Below are positions 40,141 through 48,507 of a stretch of 64,000 nucleotides of DNA, piece by piece. A model generated the notes under the pieces. That model was not told the origin of the DNA. It did no database searches and worked only from the letters and a program-made list of their open reading frames with translations. Position numbers and translations under genes: made by a program. The first letter of the stretch is position 1. Every line of letters begins with the position of its first letter. Origin of the DNA: Streptacidiphilus albus JL83 (GTDB lineage: Bacteria > Actinomycetota > Actinomycetes > Streptomycetales > Streptomycetaceae). The stretch covers positions 1,984,001 through 2,048,000 of the forward strand of contig NZ_JQML01000001.1 in assembly GCF_000744705.1 (NCBI RefSeq). Direction: 5' to 3'.

Positions 40141-40415
40141 GCGGCAGCCTCCCTGCCCTCCCTCGCAGGAAAGAGCGCGTCGAGCTCGGCACTCAGTCTG
40201 ACCTGATCGGCTTCCGTGACCAGGTACCCGAACTGCTCCGCCAATTGGATTCGGGTCCGCTCGGCCCGCTCGGCCCGCTCGGCCTCGGTGAGCGTGGTGC
40301 GCGCCAGCTCGGTGACGAGTTCGCCGATGGTGGTGCCCCGGGACTCAGCGAGCACCGCGAGGCGGTCACGCACTGTCATCGGCACTTTGATCGTGGTAAC
40401 AGGCTGCTTCTCCAT
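40137..40415 (-). CDS. Ribbon-helix-helix antitoxin (VapB-like)
   Basis: This 92-residue protein begins with a CopG/Arc-type ribbon-helix-helix segment (TTIKVPMTVRDRLAVLAESR, then TTIGELVTELARTTLTEAE), continues with an Arg/Glu-rich helix and ends with a toxin-binding tail. It should bind its own operator and neutralise the PIN protein encoded immediately downstream. There is no Shine-Dalgarno: TATACT ends 7 nt before the ATG, so the mRNA is probably leaderless. A perfect palindrome covers this promoter. Confidence 0.8.
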   Translation of the reverse strand: MEKQPVTTIKVPMTVRDRLAVLAESRGTTIGELVTELARTTLTEAERAERAERTRIQLAEQFGYLVTEADQVRLSAELDALFPAREGREAAA

Positions 40416-40423
40416 GATGCCGA

Positions 40424-40440
40424 GTATACCATCGGTATAC
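40424..40440. promoter_or_regulatory. Autoregulatory operator of the toxin-antitoxin pair
   Basis: GTATACC-ATC-GGTATAC, perfect 7-bp arms, overlaps the -10 TATACT (minus strand 40428-40423). The ribbon-helix-helix antitoxin is the likely ligand. Confidence 0.7.
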
Positions 40441-40446
40441 CCGCCT

Positions 40447-41100
40447 TCAGATGTAGAAAGCTCGGCGGACGCGGCGCAGCCAGGCGTCGGCGGCGGCGGT
40501 GTCGGGGGCCGACGGGAGCACCCCCGGGCGTTCGAACAGGGCCTGGGCGCGGGTGAGCAGGGACTCGCCGTGGGCCGGGTCGGCCGCGATCCGCTCGCCC
40601 AGGCTGCGGACCTGGTCCGGGTCGGGCAGCCGGATCGTCAGCCGGCCGGTGGTGTGCAGCTCCTCGGCCTGCCGCAGCAGCCGGACCAGGTGCCGGGCGT
40701 GCTTCGCGGCGCGGCCGGGCATCGTGGCCGGGTCGCGGGTCTGCAGCTTCCGGAGCTGCTGGACCGCGTAGCCGAGGTAGGCGTCGCGGACGCCGCGCTC
40801 GGACAGCAGCGAGCCGCGCAGGGCTATCAGCTCGTCCGCGAGCGGGGTCCGGACGTCGTAGGACTCCAGCCAGAGCAGCTCGCTCGCGGTCGGGTTGCTG
40901 CTCAGCATCAGCCGCACCGCCTTGCCCGCCTCGTGGAAGGTGCGGTCCGGGGCGGTGCTGACCTGCGACTCCTTGGGCGGGTGCAGGCCGTGCAGCTCCT
41001 CCGTCGGCACGGCGAACATGCCGAGCACGTCGATGTCGGAGCCCTCGTGGGCGAGGCCGTAGGCGGTCGAGCCGACGACGCCGGCCAGGAGCACGTTCAT
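40447..41100 (-). CDS. Predicted nucleotidyltransferase (Pol beta superfamily)
   Basis: A 217-residue protein with the Pol beta-type nucleotidyltransferase signature GSTAYGLAHEGSDIDVLGMF at residues 10-29, containing the GS and the two metal-binding Asp residues of SDID. It resembles the stand-alone predicted nucleotidyltransferases of COG3541. The C-terminal helical part (RAAKHARHLVRLLRQAEEL) is common in that group. Its substrate is unknown. It lies upstream of and on the same strand as the toxin-antitoxin pair, but the pair has its own promoter in the 31-nt gap, so co-function is not implied. Confidence 0.8.
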   Translation of the reverse strand: MNVLLAGVVGSTAYGLAHEGSDIDVLGMFAVPTEELHGLHPPKESQVSTAPDRTFHEAGKAVRLMLSSNPTASELLWLESYDVRTPLADELIALRGSLLSERGVRDAYLGYAVQQLRKLQTRDPATMPGRAAKHARHLVRLLRQAEELHTTGRLTIRLPDPDQVRSLGERIAADPAHGESLLTRAQALFERPGVLPSAPDTAAADAWLRRVRRAFYI

Positions 41101-41181
41101 GGTCGGACGGTAGCCAGGCCGGGCGCTCGGCGGCCACGGGTTTTCGGTCCGGCGACACGCCCGGGTGCGTTGTTGTCCCGC

Positions 41182-41901
41182 TCAGCGGGACAAGTGCCGA
41201 TTGCGCTCGGCCTCGCCGAGCCGGCCGTCAACCATCTCCAGGACCGCGTCGGCGTGGTGCAGCAGCTCCCGGTCATGGGTGACCAGCAGCGTCGCCGTGG
41301 CGTGGGCCCGGGTGGCGTCCGCCAGCAGCGACATGATCTGTGCGCCGCGCTCGTGGTCGAGGGCGGAGGTGGGCTCGTCGACCAGCAGCACCGACGGCCT
41401 CGGGAACAGCGCCCGGGCGATGTTGACGCGCTGGCGCTCGCCGCCGGAGAGCTGGTGCGGACGGCGCTGCTGCTTGCTGCCGCTCAGCCCGACCGAGTCC
41501 AGCAGCGCCGCCGCGCGGGGCCGCTCGGCCCGGACGCTGCCGCCGGACAGGTGGGTGACCACCAGCAGCTGTTCCAGCGCGGTGAGCGAGGCGGGGAGGT
41601 TGGACTGCTGGAAGACGATGCCGATCCGCTCCCGGCGCAGCGCGGTGGCCCGGCGTCCGCCGAGCCCGGAGGCGTCCTGGCCGTCGACGACGACCCGGCC
41701 GGAGTCGGGGCGCAGCAGCGTCGCGGCCACGGCGAGGAGGCTGGACTTGCCGGATCCCGAGGGCCCGACGACCGCGGTGAGCTCGCCGGGGGCGACGGTC
41801 AGGCTGACCGAGTCGAGCGCGGTGAGCCGGCGGTCGCCGTCGGGGTAGGTGAGGACGATGTCGCGCAGGTCGAGACCGGCGGCAGGGGTGGCGGTGCTCA
41901 T
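41182..41901 (-). CDS. ABC transporter ATP-binding protein, module 1
   Basis: A 239-residue ABC ATPase of the LolD/MacB type. Walker A is GPSGSGKSS (about 46-54), the Q-loop FQQSNLP, the signature LSGGERQRV, Walker B VLLVDEPTSALD and the H-loop VTHDRELL. The ATG overlaps the permease stop by 4 nt, so both are made together. With the FtsX-type permease it forms an exporter or mechanotransmission complex. Divergent from it are a histidine kinase and response regulator that probably control it. Confidence 0.93.
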   Translation of the reverse strand: MSTATPAAGLDLRDIVLTYPDGDRRLTALDSVSLTVAPGELTAVVGPSGSGKSSLLAVAATLLRPDSGRVVVDGQDASGLGGRRATALRRERIGIVFQQSNLPASLTALEQLLVVTHLSGGSVRAERPRAAALLDSVGLSGSKQQRRPHQLSGGERQRVNIARALFPRPSVLLVDEPTSALDHERGAQIMSLLADATRAHATATLLVTHDRELLHHADAVLEMVDGRLGEAERNRHLSR

Positions 41902-42998
41902 CGGTTGGCTCCCAGGGCGGTCAGCGGGTCGACGGAGGTGATGCGGCGGACCGCGAGGGCCGCGCCGGCCAGCCCGAGCACGACGATGGCGAGGACCGGG
42001 ACGGCGACGGTGCCGGCCCCGAGCGCGAAGGGCACGCCCGATCCGGCCGCGCCACCGCCCCCTCCGCCGCCGCCGGCGATCGCGCCGCCGGCCAGGCCGA
42101 GGGCCGCGCCGGTGAGGGTGCCGAGCAGCAGCAGGATCAGCGCCTGGCCGAGGGCGTCCCGCACCAGGTAGCCGCTGGACGCGCCGACGGCTTTGAGCAG
42201 CGCGATGTCGGGGCGGCGCTGCACCGTCCAGACGGTGAAGAAGGCGCCGATGACCAGCGCGCTGACCGCGAACAGGAAGCCCTGGATGAGTTGGAGGCTG
42301 CCCTGCTCGGCGGAGTAGCCGTCGATGCCGGCCAGGGCGGCGGAACGGGACACCGCGTCGGTGTTCTGGGCCCGGTCGAGCGCCGCGACACCGCTCGGGC
42401 TGCCGCTGACGGCGAGGACGTTGGGCCGGCTCGCGCCGCTGACCTGCTGCCAGGTGGCGAGGCCGGTCCAGACGGCGGGCGCGTGGCCGTAGGAGCGGTC
42501 GGCGGTGAGGCCGGAGACGGTGAGGGTGACCGTGCCGAGGGTGACCGTGCTGCCGAGGGTCAGCCCGTCGGCGGCGGCGGTGCCGCGGCCGACGGCGACC
42601 TGGCCCGCCCCGGGCGCGCTGCCGGAGGCCAGCGGCGGCAGCAGCGCGGCCGGGCCGCCGAGGACGCTGACCGAGGTCGCGCCGCCGCCGGAGGTGAGCC
42701 TGGACATGGCGACGCCCAGCGGCGAGACCGTGCCCGCGCCCGGCGCCGCCGCCCAGGCGGCCTGCTGCTGCGGGTCGATCCCGCTGTTGCCGAAGGAGAC
42801 CTCCGGGGTCGCGCCCCGGGGCGCGCCGAAGACGATCGTCTGCGCCGGCAGGCCGGTCACCGCCGAGGAGGCGTCGGCGGCGAGGCCGCCGGTGAGGCCG
42901 TAGAGGAACACGACGAGAGTGGTGATGAGCGTGACGACCGCCCCCATCAGGGCGAAGCGCCCACGGGCGAAGCGGATGTCACGCAGGGCGACGAACAA
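41898..42998 (-). CDS. FtsX/MacB-type ABC permease, module 1
   Basis: This 366-residue membrane protein has the FtsX layout: one N-terminal TM (GAVVTLITTLVVFLYGLTGG), a large extracytoplasmic domain (about 40-220), then three TM segments with QRRPDIALLKAVGASSGYL at the cytoplasmic loop. A run of eight glycines sits between the last two TM segments. TTG is the start: GGAGG lies 6 nt upstream and no better codon exists. It is the first gene of the leftward ABC operon, divergent from the kinase gene. Confidence 0.9.
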   Translation of the reverse strand: MFVALRDIRFARGRFALMGAVVTLITTLVVFLYGLTGGLAADASSAVTGLPAQTIVFGAPRGATPEVSFGNSGIDPQQQAAWAAAPGAGTVSPLGVAMSRLTSGGGATSVSVLGGPAALLPPLASGSAPGAGQVAVGRGTAAADGLTLGSTVTLGTVTLTVSGLTADRSYGHAPAVWTGLATWQQVSGASRPNVLAVSGSPSGVAALDRAQNTDAVSRSAALAGIDGYSAEQGSLQLIQGFLFAVSALVIGAFFTVWTVQRRPDIALLKAVGASSGYLVRDALGQALILLLLGTLTGAALGLAGGAIAGGGGGGGGAAGSGVPFALGAGTVAVPVLAIVVLGLAGAALAVRRITSVDPLTALGANR

Positions 42999-43105
42999 GG
43001 GGTTCCTCCGACGGGACTGCAGCGGACCGGACTGTCCTCCACCCTCCGCGTTGCGCGGCCCGCCGCCATCAGGGAGATGAGTGGTCCCGAATCCATCGAA
43101 AGGTT

Positions 43106-43121
43106 GATGCCGCTCGGCATC
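43106..43121. promoter_or_regulatory. Palindrome in the module 1 divergent promoter region
   Basis: GATGCCG-CT-CGGCATC, perfect 7-bp arms, in the 158-nt gap between the ABC permease and kinase genes and 36 nt before the kinase start. Likely binding site of the NarL-type regulator encoded here. Confidence 0.55.
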
Positions 43122-43156
43122 CGGTTCCGGCCCCCACGCCCGTAGGCTCGACGGTT

Positions 43157-44419
43157 GTGACCAGCACCGACGTCCCGCCCGACCCCGCCGCCCCCGACCC
43201 GGCGCCCGGCCACCGCCCCGCGCTGCGGCTGATGCGCTGGGCCCTGCACGCCATGTTCTACGCGCTGCTCGGCGCCGCGCTGCTCGGCGGCGTCGGCGCG
43301 GCCGCCGTCGGGCTCGGGGTGCTGCTCGGGCTCGGGTACGCGGCGGGCGGGCTGCCGCTGCTCCGCTCGCACCGGGGCTGGACGTACGGGTGGCTGGCCC
43401 TGGTGACCGTGCTGTGGGTGGCGCTGACGGCGCTCGACCCGGCGGCCGGATATGTGGCCTTCCCGCTGTTCCTGCTGGTGCTGCACCTGCTGCCGCCGCG
43501 CTGGTCGCTGCCGGTGGTGGTGCTGCTGACCGCCGTGGTGGTGGCCGCGCAGGCGACCACTCCGGGCGGTCTCGACTCGGCCAAGGTGATCGGGCCGAGC
43601 GTCGGCGCGGTGGTCGCGGTGCTCACCGCCTACGGCTACGCGGCGCTGTACCGGGAGAGCGCGACCCGGCAGCGGCTGATAGACGACCTGGTGCGCACCC
43701 GGGACGAACTGGCCGCGACCCAGCGCGAGGCCGGCCGGCTGGCCGAGCGGCAGCGGCTGGCCCGGGAGATCCACGACACCCTCGCCCAGGGGCTGTCCAG
43801 CATCGTGCTGCTGGCCCGTGCGGCGGAGTCGGCGCTGCCCGCCGCCGCGCTGCCGGAGGCGTCGGCGGCCCGGGAGCGCATCCGCGAGATCGGCGCGACC
43901 GCCTCGGACAACCTGGCCGAGGCCCGGCGCTTCGTCGTCGACCTCACTCCCCCGTCGCTGCAGGACTCGACGCTGCCCGAGGCGCTGCGCCGGGCGGCCG
44001 GCGGCGGAGCCGCGAACGGCGGGAGGGCGAACGGCCGGACCGGACCGGAGGTCGCCTTCCAGGTCGACGGCGACCCGGTGCCGCTGCCGGTGGAGGCGGA
44101 GGTGGCGCTGCTCCGGCTGACCCAGGAGGCGCTGGCCAACGTCCGCCGCCACGCCGGGGCCGAGCGGGTCGCGGTCACCCTCTCCTACCTGGACGACCAG
44201 GTGACACTGGACGTCTACGACGACGGCCGGGGCTTCGACCCGGACGGCCCGGAGCGGTCGGAGCGCGGCCCGGGCTCCGGTTTCGGACTGCACGGGATGC
44301 GGGAGCGGATAGCGGACCTCGGCGGCGACTTCGCCATCGAGTCCGCGCCCGGCGAGGGCACCGCCGTCGCCGCCTCGCTGCCGCTGCCGGCGGCACCGCT
44401 CAGGGAGGACCGACGATGA
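43157..44419 (+). CDS. Sensor histidine kinase (NarL-type partner), module 1
   Basis: A 420-residue membrane kinase. Four to five hydrophobic segments fill residues 30-160 with only short loops, so it probably senses within or through the membrane, perhaps via the ABC transporter. A coiled linker leads to the HisKA_3 box [12 protein letters not shown] (phospho-His about 206), and the HATPase domain shows [11 protein letters not shown] (N box), DDGRGFDP and [11 protein letters not shown]. The GTG start has only a weak Shine-Dalgarno. The response regulator ATG overlaps its stop (ATGA). Confidence 0.92.
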   Translation: MTSTDVPPDPAAPDPAPGHRPALRLMRWALHAMFYALLGAALLGGVGAAAVGLGVLLGLGYAAGGLPLLRSHRGWTYGWLALVTVLWVALTALDPAAGYVAFPLFLLVLHLLPPRWSLPVVVLLTAVVVAAQATTPGGLDSAKVIGPSVGAVVAVLTAYGYAALYRESATRQRLIDDLVRTRDELAATQREAGRLAERQRLAREIHDTLAQGLSSIVLLARAAESALPAAALPEASAARERIREIGATASDNLAEARRFVVDLTPPSLQDSTLPEALRRAAGGGAANGGRANGRTGPEVAFQVDGDPVPLPVEAEVALLRLTQEALANVRRHAGAERVAVTLSYLDDQVTLDVYDDGRGFDPDGPERSERGPGSGFGLHGMRERIADLGGDFAIESAPGEGTAVAASLPLPAAPLREDRR

Positions 44420-45060
44420 TCCGGGTGCTGCTGGTGGACGACCACCCGGTGGTGCGGCGCGGGCTGCGCGCGCTGCTGGAGGAACTGCCCGGGCTGGAGC
44501 CGGTCGGCGAGGCCGCCGACGGCGCGGAGGCCCTCGCGCTGCTCGACCGGTTCGCCCGGGACGGGCAGCCGGGCCCGGACGTGGTGCTGATGGACCTGCA
44601 GATGGGCGCCGGGATGAACGGCGTGGAGGCGACCCGGCGGATCACCGCCCTGCCCGACCCGCCGCGGGTGCTGATCCTCACCACCTACAGCACCGACGCG
44701 GACATCCTCGCCGCGGTCGAGGCCGGGGCCACCGGCTACCTGCTGAAGGACGCCCCGTCGGAGGACCTGGCGGGCGCGGTGCGGGCGGCGGCACGCGGCG
44801 AGACGGTGCTGGCGCCGCCGGTCGCGGCCCGGCTGATGGGCAGGGTCCGGGCCGGCCGGCCGACGCTGTCGCCGCGCGAGAGCGAGATCCTGGGCCTGCT
44901 GGCCGAGGGGCTGGCGAACCGCCAGATCTCCAAGCGGCTGTTCATCAGCGAGGCCACGGTCAAGACCCACCTGGTGCACGTCTACGACAAGCTCGGAGTG
45001 GACAGCAGGACCGCGGCCATCGCCGCGGCCCTGCAGAACGGCCTGCTGCGCCCGCCCTGA
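44416..45060 (+). CDS. NarL/LuxR-type response regulator, module 1
   Basis: A 214-residue regulator: receiver domain ([18 protein letters not shown], phospho-Asp about 60 in [10 protein letters not shown], Lys in GYLLKDAPS) and a C-terminal LuxR-type HTH ([20 protein letters not shown]). The ATG overlaps the kinase stop by 4 nt. Likely target is the divergent promoter region 42999-43156 with its 16-bp palindrome. The gene end forms one arm of a terminator hairpin shared with the convergent dsbA-like gene. Confidence 0.95.
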   Translation: MIRVLLVDDHPVVRRGLRALLEELPGLEPVGEAADGAEALALLDRFARDGQPGPDVVLMDLQMGAGMNGVEATRRITALPDPPRVLILTTYSTDADILAAVEAGATGYLLKDAPSEDLAGAVRAAARGETVLAPPVAARLMGRVRAGRPTLSPRESEILGLLAEGLANRQISKRLFISEATVKTHLVHVYDKLGVDSRTAAIAAALQNGLLRPP

Positions 45061-45084
45061 GGGGTGGGGCCGAGCGGGCGCAGC
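45045..45084. terminator. Bidirectional hairpin at the response regulator end
   Basis: Perfect 11-bp arms GCTGCGCCCGC (inside the coding end) and GCGGGCGCAGC, 18-nt loop containing the stop codon. The convergent gene ends at 45092. Confidence 0.65.
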
Positions 45085-45091
45085 GTGCCGG

Positions 45092-45931
45092 TCAGCTGTT
45101 GGGCGAGGCCAGCGCCGAGGCGGAGGCGGGCGTCAGCGTCCCCAGCGGCTTGCCCTTGTTGGCCGCGTCCACGGCCGCGATCAGGCTCTGCGGCGAGATG
45201 CTGACGCCGTTGTAGGTCGGGTACGCGCTGGTGCCGTTGAGCAGGATGGTCGGTGTGGAGTTGTAGCCGGACTTGTCGAAGTCGGTCTCCACCGCCGTCA
45301 CCCACGCGCCGAAGGTGTTGTTGTTGACGCAGGACTCGAACGTGGGGGTGTCGAGTCCCTTCACCTGCTTGGCCAGGGTGATCAGCTTGCCCTTGTCGGC
45401 CCAGGCGTCGTCGGTCTCGTCCGGCTGGTTGGCGTACAGGACGTCGTGGTACGGGTGGAACAGCCCGACGTTCTGGGCGCAGCCGAGGGCGTTGGCGGCG
45501 TTCTTGGAGCCGGTGTCGCCGGGGTTGTGCCGGTCGATGAAGGACACGACGTGGTACCGGATCTGGATCTTGCCCTGACCCAGCAGCTGGTTGACGGTGG
45601 CGTGGAAGGACTTCTCGAACTCGCCGCAGGCCGGGCAGCGCGGGTCCTCGTAGATCGTGAGCGTGGACGGCGCATTGGCGGCACCGACCGGAACCTGCAG
45701 GTTGTTGCTGCCGGTGGTGCCGGCCGGCGCCTGGGCGGCGCTGTAGGAGGTGGTCTTGCTGTTCATCACCAGGATGCCGACGACCACGGCCACGACCAGC
45801 ACCGCCAGCACGGTGCCCGCCACGGCGAGTTTGCGCAGCCGGCGGGCCTTGGCCTGCTCGGCCGCCCGCTCCTCCTGCATCCGTTCCCGGGCACTGCGCT
45901 TGCCGTCGTTCTTCTGACTCATTGTGCTCAT
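45092..45931 (-). CDS. Membrane-anchored DsbA-like thioredoxin-fold protein (CPAC)
   Basis: A 279-residue protein with a charged cytoplasmic N-terminus, one TM segment (about 36-57) and an extracytoplasmic DsbA/thioredoxin_4 domain. The active site CPAC is at residues 99-102 in YEDPRCPACGEFEKS and the cis-Pro in NSTPTILLNG. It should oxidise or isomerise disulfides outside the membrane. ATG 45931 is used; ATG 45922 is also possible. It follows the MauE-like gene (about 50-nt gap), and the electron partner may be that protein. Confidence 0.9.
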   Translation of the reverse strand: MSTMSQKNDGKRSARERMQEERAAEQAKARRLRKLAVAGTVLAVLVVAVVVGILVMNSKTTSYSAAQAPAGTTGSNNLQVPVGAANAPSTLTIYEDPRCPACGEFEKSFHATVNQLLGQGKIQIRYHVVSFIDRHNPGDTGSKNAANALGCAQNVGLFHPYHDVLYANQPDETDDAWADKGKLITLAKQVKGLDTPTFESCVNNNTFGAWVTAVETDFDKSGYNSTPTILLNGTSAYPTYNGVSISPQSLIAAVDAANKGKPLGTLTPASASALASPNS

Positions 45932-45982
45932 ATCAACCAACTGCGAGGGGACAGGGTCTGCCGGCGGGACCGCCGGCGACGC

Positions 45983-46522
45983 TCACTCGGCGGCTAGCCA
46001 CCGGTCGAGCGACAACTTGGCGGCCGGCCGCCAGAGCAGCCAGGCCGTGAGGATCAGGAACCCGGTGTCCCGGAGGATCTCCTGGAGGTACTCGGTCTTG
46101 GACGCGGCCACGGCCCCGCCGCCGCCGAAGCAGCCGCAGTCGATGGCGATGCCCCGGGCCCACACCGAGGCGATGCTCGCGATGTAGACCAGCAGCAGCA
46201 CCCCGGAGACGAAGGCCGCGATCCGGGTGCCGAGGCCGATCAGCAGCAGCAGCGCCACGGCGAGCTCCAGGAACGGCAGTCCGTAGCCGAACGGCCGGAC
46301 CAGCGACTCGGGCAGGATCCGGTAGGCGCGGACGGCCTGGGCGGCGGTCTCCGGGTCGGAGACCTTGGCCAGTCCGGCCCAGGCCCAGACCACGGCCAGG
46401 GCCAGCCGCGCGGCTGTGCCGATCCAGTCCAGGACGTCGGCCGGCACCCGGCGCAGCGGTCCGCGCGCCACCGCCCCTCGGGCCACCGGTGCCTCCGCCT
46501 CCCCCTGCTGACTCGTGATCAT
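45983..46522 (-). CDS. MauE/DoxX-like membrane protein with CxC motif
   Basis: A 179-residue four-TM protein of the MauE/DoxX superfamily (ALAVVWAWAGLAKVSDPETA, GYGLPFLELAVALLLLIGLG). A DCGCFGGGG motif follows TM3, giving a vicinal Cys pair suited to disulfide exchange. In actinobacteria such proteins sit next to DsbA-like genes and probably transfer redox equivalents across the membrane in place of DsbB or DsbD. Flanked here by two DsbA-like genes on the same strand (51 and 24 nt gaps), so the three form one unit. Confidence 0.85.
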   Translation of the reverse strand: MITSQQGEAEAPVARGAVARGPLRRVPADVLDWIGTAARLALAVVWAWAGLAKVSDPETAAQAVRAYRILPESLVRPFGYGLPFLELAVALLLLIGLGTRIAAFVSGVLLLVYIASIASVWARGIAIDCGCFGGGGAVAASKTEYLQEILRDTGFLILTAWLLWRPAAKLSLDRWLAAE

Positions 46523-46546
46523 GTGAGGTCCCCTCCCTGCGTGGTG

Positions 46547-47479
46547 TCAGCTCCGCCGGGCCGCGGAACTGCGGACGAACGACTCTAGCGCCGCCGGGTC
46601 GCTGAGCAGGTCGTGATGGACCCCGAGGTCGACCTCCTGCCCGTCGAGCGCCATCGACGGCGTACCGAAGTGCACCTGGGCGGCGGTGTAGGCCTGTTGG
46701 GCCCGGTCGACGAAGTCGCGGTGGGCGACCTCGCGGACCTCGCGGTCGAAGTCGGGGCCGCGCAGCCCGGGGACGGCGGAGGCGATGTCGAGCAGCCGGT
46801 CGGCGGTGAAGCCGTCGACGCCCTCGGCGGGCTGGTTGGCGAAGAGCAGGGCGTGGTAGAGCGGGAAGCCGCCGTGGTCCAGGGCGGCGCGGGCGGCGTT
46901 GGTCGCCAGCACCGCGCCCGGTCCTGGCAGCCGCTCGTCCAGCGAGGACTCCAGCACGTAGCGGATCAGCACCTCGTGGGCGGCGGCCATCCGGGCCAGC
47001 GTCGCGCCCTGGGCCCGCTCGAAGTCACGGGTGGTGCTGCAGCGGAAGTCCTCGAACAGCGTGAGCGTGGAGGGCGAGTCCCGGTAGCCGACCTCGATCG
47101 CGGCGCCGTCGGCGCTGAGCGCGGCCGGCAGCCCGAGCAGCACCGCCTGCTGGGCGACGCCCTCGACGGTGTCGGCACCGGCCAGGTCGGAGCTCTGGGC
47201 GGGCCGGACCGGGCGCGGGGCGGGGCGAGCGGGACGCGGGGCGGGGCGGAGCGGACGCGGGGCAGGGTGCAGGTGGGGGCGCGGCGCGGCCGGACGCTCC
47301 GGGGCGAAGCGCTCCGCGGTGTCCGCGAGCGGGATCGTCGCCGGCGCGCTCGCCGCCGCCCGCTCGATGCCGCTCCGGTTCAGCGCCTGGCCGACGCTGG
47401 ACTCACCGCCGACGGCGACGGCGAGCGCGGCCACGGCGACGGCGATACGGGCCACCTGGGCGCGGTGAGACACGGCCAC
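46547..47479 (-). CDS. DsbA-like protein with degenerate active site (CSTT)
   Basis: A 310-residue exported protein: hydrophobic N-terminal segment (about 9-24), a Pro/Arg repeat linker at about 62-94 (variations of RPAPRP), then a DsbA-type domain. Alignment by eye with the neighbouring paralogue places CSTT (residues 147-150, in FEDFRCSTTRDFE) where that protein has CPAC, so the second Cys is lost; the cis-Pro region FGTPSMALDG is kept. It may act as a monothiol, a chaperone or a structural partner. GTG has GAGGAGG 8 nt upstream. It is first in the three-gene redox unit. Confidence 0.8.
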   Translation of the reverse strand: MAVSHRAQVARIAVAVAALAVAVGGESSVGQALNRSGIERAAASAPATIPLADTAERFAPERPAAPRPHLHPAPRPLRPAPRPARPAPRPVRPAQSSDLAGADTVEGVAQQAVLLGLPAALSADGAAIEVGYRDSPSTLTLFEDFRCSTTRDFERAQGATLARMAAAHEVLIRYVLESSLDERLPGPGAVLATNAARAALDHGGFPLYHALLFANQPAEGVDGFTADRLLDIASAVPGLRGPDFDREVREVAHRDFVDRAQQAYTAAQVHFGTPSMALDGQEVDLGVHHDLLSDPAALESFVRSSAARRS

Positions 47480-47700
47480 GGGGGGACCTCCTCAGATCGC
47501 GTTGGTGCGCACGGGCTGCGTGGGCGCACAAGCGGCGTCGTACTGACGCCACCTGCCGGATCATCAACGAGGAGGGAACGGACCGGGACACGCGCCACGC
47601 GGCAACTCACCCGAAGGAGTTACCGCGTGGCGGATTCGGAGCAGTCGACCGGAGCACGCTCCGGCGCGGGCGGGGGCCGGCGGCTGCGTCAGCGGCTGCG

Positions 47701-48507
47701 TCAGCGGCGGCGGACGCCCCCGGCCAGCTCGGCGGCCAGCTCGCGCACGGCCGCGTAGCCGGCCTCCGGGTCCGGCGCGTCCAGCAGCCGCTGGACGAAG
47801 GCCGAGCCCACGATGACGCCGTCGGCGAAGGCCGCGACCTCGGCCGCCTGAGCGGCGGTGGAGACGCCGAGGCCGACGCAGACCGGGGTGTCGGTGGTCG
47901 CCCGGGTCCGCTTGACCAGGTTCTCGGCCAGCTCGCCGACCTGGGTGCGGGTGCCGGTGACGCCCATGACGGCGGCGGCGTAGACGAAGCCGGTGCCCTT
48001 GGCGGTGATGGTGGCGAGCCGCTCGTCACGGCTGGACGGGGCGACCACGAAGACCGTGGCGAGCCCGTGCAGCTCGGCGGCGGCGAGCCAGTCCTCCGCC
48101 TCCTCGACCGGGAGGTCCGGCAGGATGCAGCCGGCTCCCCCGGCGGCGGCCAGGTCGGCGGCGAAGCGGGCGACGCCGTAGTGGTCGACCGGGTTCCAGT
48201 AGGTCATCACCAGCACCGGCACCGCCGGGTTGGCCGAGGTGACCTCGCCGACGGTGGCCAGCACGTCGCTGATCCGGACGCCGTTGCGCAGCGCGATGTC
48301 GTCGGCGGTCTGGATGGTCGGGCCGTCCAGGACCGGGTCGCTGTGCGGCAGGCCGATCTCGACCACGTCGCAGCCGCCGTCGATCAGCGCCTGGACGGCC
48401 TTGCCCGCGCCGGGGATGGTCGGGAAGCCGGCCGGGAGGTAGCCGACCAGGGCGGCCCGCTGCTCCGCCTTGGCGGCGGCCAGAGTGGTGTTCAGCTGCT
48501 CGTTCAT
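47701..48507 (-). CDS. trpA: Tryptophan synthase alpha chain
   Basis: This 268-residue TIM-barrel subunit cleaves indole-3-glycerol phosphate to indole and glyceraldehyde-3-phosphate. Catalytic residues are Glu 50 (DVVEIGLPHSDP) and Asp 61 (VLDGPTIQ). Other family segments are PDLPVEEAEDW and GVSTAAQAAEVAAFADGVIV. Its ATG overlaps the trpB stop by one nucleotide (TGATG), giving translational coupling and equal amounts of the two chains. It is the last gene of the trp cluster. Confidence 0.97.
   Translation of the reverse strand: MNEQLNTTLAAAKAEQRAALVGYLPAGFPTIPGAGKAVQALIDGGCDVVEIGLPHSDPVLDGPTIQTADDIALRNGVRISDVLATVGEVTSANPAVPVLVMTYWNPVDHYGVARFAADLAAAGGAGCILPDLPVEEAEDWLAAAELHGLATVFVVAPSSRDERLATITAKGTGFVYAAAVMGVTGTRTQVGELAENLVKRTRATTDTPVCVGLGVSTAAQAAEVAAFADGVIVGSAFVQRLLDAPDPEAGYAAVRELAAELAGGVRRR

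Noticed and set aside
42040-42075. Sequencing artefact in the glycine run of ABC permease 1
   Set aside because: The frame continues correctly into the conserved C-terminal TM segment and ends at a normal ATGA overlap, so the run is probably real.
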